From positions 124,001-188,000 of the forward strand of contig VWZX01007386.1 in assembly GCA_013399015.1 (NCBI GenBank): a stretch of DNA of 64,000 nt, written 5' to 3'. This document shows positions 13,051 through 22,660 of the stretch, piece after piece. The stretch comes from Galbula dea. Its lineage: Eukaryota; Chordata; Aves; Piciformes; Galbulidae. The translations under genes were made by a program, and so were the position numbers. How positions within the stretch are numbered: position 1 is the stretch's first letter; each line of letters opens with the position of its first letter. The notes below the pieces were generated by a model. It worked only from the letters and a program-made list of their open reading frames with translations. It searched no databases and was not told the origin of the DNA.

Positions 13051-16000
13051 TTAGAAAGAAATCACTTTATATCACATAGTGTTGGCATATCCAGCTCATC
13101 TCTGCTAGAAGATGTAAAAGAACCATGAGCTGAAAAGCAACCCGGAGGTTTTAGACCAAGGCAACAATTACATACAAGCTGAAATTCATAAGCACAGGGT
13201 GGACCATGCAGGCACCTTAAAAAGAGAGACCATACAACCCCACAAGGCATCTGGGCAAGGAGGACCTCTCTGTGGGCATGCAGTCATACAACTTCTTGAT
13301 AAATTCACACTAAATCCAACCCCCAATATTTATATCTTTCTTGCACCGGCATACCATGACTATTTCCTCTTTTCCTGTCATCCCCTCTGCCCCCCAATCA
13401 ATATCTGCCTCCCACACAGCCATACACAAGACTGTGACACAAGCATTAACTGCCAACCAAGAAATCTCCACAAGAGTAGGAGATATTTTAACAGCACAAG
13501 CCATTTCTGTGTGAGCAGGAACATGTCTACTGCCTTTTAATAACTAACCCAAGGATAATTCCATAGAAGTTTTGAATGTTCTTCATTTTATTAAGCTGAT
13601 TCAGAATATTATCCCTGGGAAAAACACAGTGAAGCATGGAAATTGCCTTAAAGAACTTGAGATGGGACTACAACAGAAGTGACATGTGGCATTTCTCTCA
13701 GAGCAGAGTAAGGCATGTTGCATGGTTATTTTTTTCCAAGTGAAACAATTAGAACTTGCTGTAGGTATCACATCACAGGACAAAAGCCTGTGTGTGGGGG
13801 TAGGACTCAGAACTGCACTGTGTGCTAGGAAATGTGCTCATTCGAGCTGGGCAGTTTTAGGAGGATTTTCTGAAATGTACTCACTTGCTCAGTCAAAACT
13901 CAGCTCTGTTACCTTTTTAGATGCAGTGCAACATCCATTCCTTTCCTGAGAGATTTTGAAAATCAGCAGTCTTGCATGGAAGAAGGAAGAAGGTTGCTGA
14001 AAGGGAAGATACAGGGGTGGTGTCAAGATAAGATGAAGACAGTGAGCTAATCTCTGAGGATGTAGAGCCTGGTATGGACAAATTTAGACATGCAATTATT
14101 GGTTTGACTTTCTGGTCCTAGTGCAGTATAGTCAAGTTTCCATAAAGAAATCAGGGGTTCCTGGAGTTTTGCCTTATTTGGGGTTGATGGGAGCCAAAAT
14201 ATTTGTCTTTATCAGCTGTGTTCTGACTGCAACACTGCTTAGTGCCTTGCTGCAAGAATAATCTCTACTTTCAGAAGAACTAGCCATGCACAAAAGTTTT
14301 ATTGATCTCAGGATAAAAATTTCATCTTATTCACTTCATAAGGTTTAGGCAGAGACTACGATAATTAAAGACAAGATGCATACATAGTGTCATGAAATCA
14401 GTCATGGATACTTTTAGATTGCAACATCTTACACACATTTCAAGCCATTGCACAACATAATGATGACTTGTTTTATATTAAAAGCAAAGCCTGCAGGGAC
14501 AGAGCCTGTCTGTAGCAAACACCACTGGCTACTGAGAGAAGCCACCCCTACTGGAGAATTACCTTCAGCAGGAACTCAGCAAAGACAAAAAGCATTGAAT
14601 TAAACACTAAAGCAAAGATGAAAATCAAGCACAACATGGGCATTAGAGAGAACACACATGTAATAACCTTGTAACAGCTGTAAAGCCCAAGAAAGTTTCC
14701 TGTTGTTACTTGTGTGACCAAGCTGGCATGACTCATGCATGAGGCTTTGCCAGTCATGGAACTGCCTGACCATGCCCATCTTGCTATAATAAAAGCTCTT
14801 TGCTGTCCTCTGTTCAACACTTGAGTTCTTCATTTTCCTTCTTTGTAGGGCATTAGCCTCTGTTGCTATTCTGGTCCTTGTGGTGCTTGATAAAGAAATG
14901 GCTCAACAACAGAACTGGAATGAGTCACGTGGCAGACAACAAAACATGTGAGCAGGAACCCATGGGTTAAACACCAGTGATATTTGGGAAGAGAGATTTG
15001 CCATGACCATGTAGCAAGATTGTATTTGGCACAAGCTGCCTTAGAGAACAGAGGGAAGAGTTAGTTATAAACTAAGAACTTGAGGCATGGACAGCCTGAA
15101 GCACAATCAGCCTCAACTGTCAGTAGTACTCCTCAATCAAAAGAACATGCTGTCTTTTTCTATTCAGCCTTTTTTCCCTCCTCCTCCCACAGTGAGAGAC
15201 AGGGTCAAAAGCCTTGCAATGCCATGCCATAAATACAGGAATATCTCTGAAGAGCATCTACCATGTTAATGTTTATGAGGAGTTGTAACTATCTTAATAA
15301 TTAATTGGGTTACTTTTTAATGACAATGAAAAAGGGAAAACTGCCAAAGACAACTGTCCAAGAAATGTGTATCAGAACCAAATTTCTTCTCATTTGTGAA
15401 TCCTGCTTGGATTTTTTTCTTTTTAATACCTCTCATTCCTCTAGCCTGAGTGCAAGATTATAGGGAAAACTCAAATGCAAGCATACTTGCTGGCTCAAGT
15501 TCAACACTAATGCAAGAGTATGGAAGACCAATGTCAATGAGGTTTCAGCAATTCTTTCAGCTCAGAAACTGGACCACCACTGGCATTCTTAAAATATTTA
15601 AATAATGTTTCAGTAAATAATTTCTAAAATAACCTATTCTTTCCATCACCACTTCCACCAATTAAAGAAAACCATGCCTGGATTCATTTTTCTTTTAATT
15701 AAACAAATATAACACATGCCAGAGGACTTTGTCAGACTCTTTATTAAATTCTGCAAACTCAAATAAAAGTGATGTTTGAAATTCAAACATCCTCCTGTAT
15801 TGAATATCCTAGACAAAACGTTCAGAGCTGCTATTCTACTTTGATTCTCTGCCTTTCCTTGAAAACTGCCAGCTCACAAATGGAGGATCATACAGCTAGA
15901 ACACATTGCCATTGCAGGTTAGTGTGGTGGTCAAAGGATATCAAAACCACCATAGGGACAGCGCAAACTTGCTGAAGCTCATGTGATGTCCCTCCAGACA

Positions 16001-16415
16001 TTCCTCCTTCCAGTATCTATTAAGGACTTCAGCCACAAAGCGGTGCTGTTGCAAAAGCTAAGGGCTAATGGGGAAAACCAACTCTGCTTTCGTAATGAGC
16101 CAAGGCATGCATTAAACCCAATATTTTTTTCCTCTATTTGCATACTCACATGCATATCTTCTCTATAAATATTCAATATTTAACATCAAACGAGATTTCA
16201 GTGGTATCTGTTAATATGTAGAGACAAATACGTGTCTTCAAAGTATATAAAATGCTACCTATTTGGAAGTCTGATCAAGTGCCTAATTAATCAGATCAAT
16301 GTCTAGTAATTCTTCCAATTAAAATCCCCAGAATTTAAAAATGACTTTCTACAGCATGCTTTGGGCAATATTTCAAATTCTTCAGGACAGAACAGAGACT
16401 TGTTCAAAATAATTC

Positions 16416-16432
16416 TTTTTTTTTTTTTTTTT
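16416..16432 (+). repeat. Poly(T) run
   Basis: An uninterrupted run of 17 T is followed by 'ctctttccc'. It could be the reverse complement of an old retroposon poly(A) tail, but no element body is recognisable next to it. Confidence 0.7.
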
Positions 16433-16474
16433 CTCTTTCCCTTCCATGTCAGAACCTCAGATCCAATAAGGACA

Positions 16475-16504
16475 TGTAAACTAAGGTCACTTGTAAACTA
16501 AGGT
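16475..16504 (+). repeat. Short direct repeat of 13 bp
   Basis: The 13-mer TGTAAACTAAGGT occurs at 16475-16487 and again at 16492-16504, a period of 17 bp. It looks like a small local tandem duplication. Confidence 0.6.
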
Positions 16505-18066
16505 TTTATTTTTCTTATCAAAAATTCAGACACATATTTAAAGTGTAAAAAAAATCCACCTGTGCTAGGGTTAGGATTAAAAAGACTATAACCTCCCAGA
16601 ATAACAGATGAAGATGTAAAAACATCTAGAAAAACCCAGCTTCAGAACAACAGAAACATCTTTAGAGGAAACACCATCTCCACAATGCTTTTTCCAGTGC
16701 ACACATTTGGCAAGATTAAGGTGTCACATCTCAAATTACAGGGTGTCTGATTGCCCACAGACCCAGACACAAGAATAGGGCAAACTTCTCCACTTGTACA
16801 AACTGCCTGATCTGGGTGGCTTTGCCTCCATCAGAAGTAGGCAGTGTCTCTGCCTAGGACATTTTCTGGTAGCCTACTTATTTTCCTCTTTTTTTCTTCT
16901 GGGCAAAAGCGAAGTTCCCGGGCTAGGGCTGCCTTTAGATGCTTAACCCTTTGCCTGCCTCTGGAGGAGTGCATTCACCAGCCACAGGACAATTTTCTAT
17001 TCCAAGCACTGCTTGTGTACTTCAGAAAATGAAAAGCTGAGTCACATTTTAGGCATTTCTCAGATCTGACTTCAGTGCTGGGGCTGTGGTGGAGGGCCAG
17101 GATTTAATTCTGATTCCCTCCTCTTAGCTGAAAAAGCTCTAAAAAGGATGGAAACAGCATTTAATCAAATGATGAAGACAGCAAGAGTCTAGAGTTATTG
17201 AAGGTTTAAGTGTTTTTTTGATTGGCAGAGCAGCAAGTTTTACTAGGTTCTTAGGAAGCAATGGTGGAAAATGACTCCTTCTCCCTCTGGGAAGTTAGAG
17301 GGAATAAGCAACTCAGGCAGAATTTGTGAGACAGATACAATTTGTAGAGCTGAGAGTTCTCTAAATAGACTATTTTATGGTTGAAAAATTTCTGATAAAG
17401 GATAACCACAACAAACAGTACTGATCTTATTTCAGTCCACAGCTGAAAATACTTCAATTAAAACTGTGACAACTATCTAGGTAGATTAAAATGCCATAAA
17501 GAAGATGGTACAATGTTTGACAGCATGAGAAGGCTAATCATCCTTACAAGGGGAGGGGAAAGAGGAAAAATTCCTTGGTTAAATAGCAAAACAAAAAGCT
17601 TCATGAGCTAGTAAAGGATATGCTCTTTAAGGAAACGATCTGGTGATTGTTTTTGAAGTGTTGTTATCATATATGACCATGTTCTTATGGTTATGACTTG
17701 CTCAATTATGCTTGAATCAAATAGAAAAGAAAGATGACTTAAGCATGTAAATTTAGAGGGAGACTTAAAGGCACGCAGCTAAATTTATCAGCCATCTCTG
17801 TGAGAGATCACTCTAAATAAAAAGTTTGGAAACCAGTCACTGCTGGTTACTGATGAACTTTCCATGTTTTTGGCACTCACCATGCTTTCCTTAATGGACT
17901 AATCTGCAAATCAAAACAGAAGGAATATCTGGAGACAAATCCATTCTAAAGTCTGTTCTTAACTGTGGATATTTCTCCCAACACTTATTTTTGTGTCATA
18001 GGGGGTGATTTGGTTGACAGAAATACTAACCAAAGGAATAAATGTGTCTAAGATCTGGAAGTCATT

Positions 18067-18300
18067 AAAAAAAAAAAAAGAGAGAGGAGAGGGGACAGAG
18101 GGAGAGCAGAAGCTTATGACATTGTATGCAGTTTTGTGTCTCAATTTCACCTGTTTTACATGTCCTGTAATGACTTCTGAATATGGGTGAGAATAGTAAC
18201 ACATGCTGGCAGTTTGAGCAAAGCGTGCGTGTGTACATGTGTGTGAGTGTGCATGTGGGAGACAGAGAGAGCAAGGGGGAAAGAGGGAGGTGGGGTGGAG
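18067..18300 (+). repeat. A-run, GA-rich and TG-rich low-complexity cluster
   Basis: An A13 run (18067-18079) leads into a GA-rich stretch. A TG/GC alternation (about 18224-18258) and another GA-rich block ending near 18300 follow. The plus strand is strongly purine-rich in its GA parts. It lies about 0.3-0.6 kb upstream of the candidate promoter at 18.6 kb. Confidence 0.65.
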
Positions 18301-18489
18301 TGGATGAACCATTAGAGTGCAAACACAGAGCTATTCCTGCAATAAAATCCTTGTCTTCTGAGAATCACAGTCCGGAAGAGTTGGTTATGCTTTAACAAAA
18401 GAATTCTCTAAAATATTCCCTGGTGCTAATACTGTTCCTAGTCATAGGAAAAGATTTTGCTAGGAAGAGGAATAAAACTGTCAATTGAA

Positions 18490-18589
18490 TTTAAAAAAAA
18501 TAAACAGACACTTTTTTATTATTTTTGAAGTACACAGGGAAAAAAAAATGACTTTATGACAGTTTTGTCATTTTCAAAAAAAAAAAAGC
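18490..18589 (+). repeat. A-rich low-complexity segment upstream of candidate promoter
   Basis: Several A runs of 8-12 bases, including A12 at 18576-18587, sit directly upstream of the candidate promoter. Poly(dA:dT) tracts of this kind can disfavour nucleosomes, but that role here is inference. Confidence 0.5.
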
Positions 18590-18741
18590 TTCATTCCCTG
18601 AAATTCCCCAGCCAGGCAAGGTTATTACAGACCGTAGGTAGGGAAAGCAGAGCGTGGCAATAAAGGGGTTAATCTGCAGAGCACAGAGCCATCTGGCTGA
18701 GCTGGTTTGTTATAATCGAGCAGATTATGTTCACGGGACTC
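18590..18741 (+). promoter_or_regulatory. Candidate TATA-type promoter
   Basis: The elements visible in order are an M-CAT-like CATTCC (18592-18597), an E-box CATCTG (18690-18695) and a TATA-like TTATAATC (core 18711-18716). About 28 bp further a 'CTCAGAG' segment could serve as the initiator, placing a start site near 18742. CpG density is low, so this is not a CpG island. M-CAT and E-box motifs are known in muscle promoters, but both are short and the tissue inference is weak. Support comes mainly from the exon-like sequence and splice donor immediately downstream. Confidence 0.4.
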
Positions 18742-18892
18742 AGAGTTTAAGGCTCCTCTCCCATAGAGCAACTCTGCACAACCCAAGCAGACCAACTTTG
18801 GGACTTTGAATGAACATTTTTACATCTACCTTTCTCTTCATGTCGACTTTTCTGGAAACATTCACACGGATGCCATGGTTACTCCTACCACG
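18742..18892 (+). CDS. Candidate first exon with start codon and splice donor
   Basis: Downstream of the TATA-like box is about 130 bp of possible 5' UTR, then an ATG at 18875 in near-ideal Kozak context (GCCATGG). It encodes M-V-T-P-T-T before a consensus-like donor, ACG|GTAAGG, at 18892/18893, which would make the intron phase 0. A competing upstream ATG at 18810, in weak context and another frame, encodes a hydrophobic leader-like run (MNIFTSTFLF...) that also reaches the donor; it could be a signal peptide start or an upstream ORF. I do not recognise the gene. No second exon could be identified in the window, so the first intron would be long. The G-rich intron start is consistent with a genuine promoter-proximal intron. 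Confidence 0.4.
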
Positions 18893-18930
18893 GTAAGGGA
18901 AATTTGACGTTTTCTAATAGGGTCCTAAGA

Positions 18931-18993
18931 GGGCGGGGAGGGGAGGGGGGGGAGAGAGGTCCTTTAAAGAAGTATAATGGGGAGGAGGGGGGG
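18931..18993 (+). other. G-quadruplex-forming runs at start of candidate intron 1
   Basis: The plus strand carries GGGCGGGGAGGGGA followed by a G8 run (18931-18952), four G-runs separated by single bases, which is a canonical high-stability quadruplex pattern. A second cluster, GGGG A GG A G7, follows at 18979-18993. These begin 38 bp after the candidate splice donor and lie on the non-template strand of the proposed gene. The motifs also resemble MAZ/SP-family binding sites. Confidence 0.7.
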
Positions 18994-20519
18994 TGTCTTG
19001 TAAGCAGCAGAACTGTCCCGAACGTTGCCTTTCCTATTGTGCCTCCTCCTTCCTCCGCTCCTACTTGCCCTGTAGCTTGCTTTAGTCCTGAGGTTCTTCT
19101 CTCCTCCTGCTCTGCGTGTTGTTGTTCAGGTCCCTGGGAAGAAAAGTGCAGAGGAGAAATATGAGGTGCTACGGGAATCTGATTTAAGAGGCAAAAGAAA
19201 AAGAGACTCCTGATTTTATTTTAAGTGTGAAACTAGCAACTTCAGATATAACAAAAGGGGTTGCAAATCTTAAGCGTGGATTACAAGAACCAGCCTCAGC
19301 ATACGTAGCATGCTTGCCCTCAGGGAAAGTTAAGAGCCGGTGACAAACAAACTCGAAATTCCCAATTTCTAGACCTTGCCTGCCTCAGGTAACTAACTTC
19401 ACTGGAGTTTTCTTTTGTGTGTATGTGTACCAGACACTGCAAACCCTATTCATGACCCTTGAATCAATCCCCATTCTTCTCAAACCCAAACACTAAATGC
19501 TCTGGGAGGAACTGGAGATCAAAGGTTTCCCTGCACATCTGTGTCTAGGTGAAAAAGATACACTCACTCTGTGCTAGGATGGCAGGAAAATACTTCTTAC
19601 GCTGCAATTTCCAGCCTTTGGAAAGTGCCTTCTAGGAACGCAGCACATAACTAATCAACACAGACACATATAGAGAGCAAAATAGAAAGCTGTTTCTCAT
19701 CTAAGCAGCTGAAATGCTGCTTAAAGCGTCAGTTACTGGCGAGTCCTTATGGAGACACAAAACTGCTATTAGCCAGGAGGGGAAAAAGTCCTTGAATGGT
19801 TTAGATAGTTTTCTGATCAGTTCTTAATCCTTCATTAAAATAAAGTGGAAAGCTCTGTGTTGGTCCTATCTCTTGAACTATAAATATGCAGTATCCGGAG
19901 AGATGGATATTTTGGATCGAATAGGGCTGCTATGCACACATTCTCTGGTTCCTATATTGCAAAACCAGTTATTTAGAGATGGCTCTGTGTCAGGGGGGTT
20001 GTTTCCCCCGCCCCCCTCCCTCCTTTTTAAATAGACAAGGCTATGTGCTATGTGGTCCAGTCAATTGTTATGAGCTGCAACCTTTCAGAGAGCACTTTTT
20101 GCTCCTAGACTCATGTGATTTGTTGCATGAGAAGTGCAAATGGTATGTAAAGTTTGCCTTTACATTGTGCCTTCAGGAGAATACTCAGACAAATAGGAGA
20201 GACTTTCTCAGTCACAGAAATACCTGATCTGTGGAAGCCTGTAAGAGGAGGAGTGGTGCAAGAAACACCTATAAATAAGATGTAAGAAAAAGGGAAAAAA
20301 AAAACCCCTCAGTTTTTGGCAAGGCAGACAAAAGCAGCAGAGAATGGAAGAGAGTTCGGCAGGGTTCCAATCTGCTAGTGTTAAAAAGATTGCTCTCAGA
20401 TACACGTGTCAGTACCAGGAGCTCTGTGTGTGAGCATGGTGGGGGGAGGAAAACTAGACATCATTGCAGGTGGTGGACCCAAATTATGGGGAGAAGAGGA
20501 TGTATCAGCAGAGCCAGGA
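18994..20519 (+). other. Probable intron 1 flank, no further exon recognised
   Basis: The sequence shows scattered CpGs and moderate complexity, but no exon with paired splice sites and a coding-like frame was found. A KLF/SP-like C-rich block followed by a TATA-like 'tttttaaatag' at 20005-20033 could be an alternative promoter and is discussed as a finding. Confidence 0.4.
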
Positions 20520-22660
20520 GAGAAGTGCTTTGTGTAGAAGGGTGCTGTATGTTGAGGTATGCAATACGTGTGGGTTTAGGATTCTTTCAGGTTTTTTGCC
20601 AGGGAAAGAACCACTAAATGGTACATAGAAAGATAGATACAAGGAGGTTGGAGGGAAAGTGTTATATACTGGAAATAAACTGTTATATATTAAGCATCGT
20701 GTATTGGTGTAATAAGGACAGGTGGTCAGCAAAGGTGGTCAGCTTAAAAGGGGAACTGCTGCAGGTCAACTGGAAGAAGAGGATCTTTGTAGGTGGAAAA
20801 AAGATTGAGAGCTCAGAAGGGGAAGTAACACTTGAGAGAGATGGGAAAAGGTGCAGAATGGAGGCTGGGTAAGGTTATGAAAGGGACATACAAGGATGCT
20901 AGGGTCTGCAAGGGGGAGGTAGGATATGGAGTGGGAGTGGAGGGAGAAGGTGAAAATACAGGACACAAAGGATGTTTGGAGGAGGAAGAAAAATGTGAAC
21001 TATTGTCTATTTGGAGAAAGGTATGGAAAATAATCAGCTACATGATGCTTGTAGGGGGCGTCTAAAGGAGACACCTTTGATTCTGTCAAGAAATAGATAC
21101 GAGGATGTATTTGTGAGGAAGGTGTTAGAGTATGAAAGGGAAGGCTTGCGTGGTGGTGGAAACACATGCTGAGAAGAGGAATGCAGAGGAAAAACTGAGC
21201 TGGAGATGGGGTGTGGTAATGGGAAAAGGGTATAAGAACCCATCAAGGTATGTGAGGGGGTAATTTTTTAGAGAAATTTCAGAGGAGGTTGGAAGCCTGC
21301 TAGAGTGTGCTGCCTGGTTGCAAGTGAGAGACAGAACTGGGAAAAAAAGGCATGTGAAGGTGCTGTAAGGAAATCATGGAGGCAGGGTGAATTGTCACAG
21401 GAATATAAAGATGTGGCAGTTCTTGAGAAGGATGAGAATGGGGAAAAAATGAGGAATGTAGAAGGCATAGGGATGAAATGAAAAGCTAGGTTTTCTGTAA
21501 AGATGCTTAGGCAAAAGGTGGTTTAGAGAGAGTAAAGTGAAAGGAAATTGGGGGTGGTATTGCTTTGTAGGCAAACAGATAAAGTAGTGCAAAGGTGCAG
21601 GGGTGACTTGGCCAGCAGAAACAGAAGATGCTTCCTTGCTAGCTAGTTGAGGTAACACAAGGGAAGATGTTACAGGTGAAGGTTGTTACAGGCAATGTGC
21701 TACAGGTGAAGCAGCTGAGGAAAACAATGTGAGGGGTGTAGGAGGAGGAGAACAGATAAACAAACTAAAAGGAGTGATTTTCTGTTAAGGGAGACCTAGC
21801 AAATGTGCTTTGTAGTATGTACTGGCTAAATGAAACAGCAAGAGGGAATGGAACAAATGTGCAAGCAGAGGAATGACTAAAGATATAAACAGGTGGGAGG
21901 AGAAGGAATGGGAGGCATAACTACCTGGAGGGCCATAATAAGTCACATGGCTGTACTAAAGCTGAAAGTAAAGTATGAACTGTGTGGGGAGGCAATTGAA
22001 GTTAGGATCTGTAGGGCATGAAGTGGTAGTGAGTGAGAGTGACTGTTCATGTTACAAGGGGTGAGAAGCTTAGTGACACACGATGGCATGAGGATGGTAC
22101 CTGCCAGTTTGTTCCTGCTTGTGAGGGTTGTGGAAGAGAAGGTGAAAGGAGTGAAAAATTGTCTGATAAGAGAGACTTGTGCACACAGCATGCTCTAAGT
22201 AAATGAGGGAAGTACAGGTAAGGATTGTAGACCTGGGTGTGGGCCCTGGGAGAAGGAAAACAGCTTATGGGGGAGAGAAGAGTGATGGGGAGTGAGAAAA
22301 AGTTTACGAGGTCTTAAACCATCTATAGTTATCTGCCTCTTAGTTTAAAGGAAGCTAAGTGTGCAAGGGGCTATACCTGCATAAATAGCTGCCAAAGAGC
22401 AGCTTGGGAGTTAAGTGCAAGGGGAGAGAAAGTAGGAGACACAGTTAAATGCAAATAGTCAGTGACAATAGGTGCATGGAAACATGAGATGCTGGCTTTT
22501 GTGTATGGATCGGGACAGATGTGTTCGGTGTTGTCTGTACATGACTGGCAGAGTTGTAGAGGAAGGCATGTGGTGAGAATGATCCAAACAGTCTGCAGGA
22601 AGAAGGGGAAACCCTTGAAGGGCATGTAAAAGTCCTGGGTTGCTGTCAGGTACATATGTC
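20520..22660 (+). other. Long C-depleted, purine-rich strand-asymmetric tract
   Basis: For about 2.1 kb the plus strand is strongly depleted in C and rich in G and A. Sample lines counted by hand had 2-6 C per 60 bases against many more G. The asymmetry produces many long minus-strand frames rich in Ser, Pro, His and Phe, which are composition artefacts. It contains small internal repeats, such as three TACAGG-led units at 21671-21712, and similar 30-bp segments at 21770 and 22147, suggesting an old degenerate tandem array. If the 18.7-kb promoter is real, the G-rich strand is the non-template strand. Confidence 0.6.

Larger units (their letters stand above)
13051..18489. other. Non-coding stretch, no gene seen
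   Basis: No convincing exon was recognised. It contains a short direct repeat at 16475-16504, a T17 run at 16416-16432 followed by a pyrimidine tract, and a purine/TG-rich segment at 18067-18300. Open frames such as the 117-codon minus frame at 17959-18312 arise from the low-complexity segment. Confidence 0.55.
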
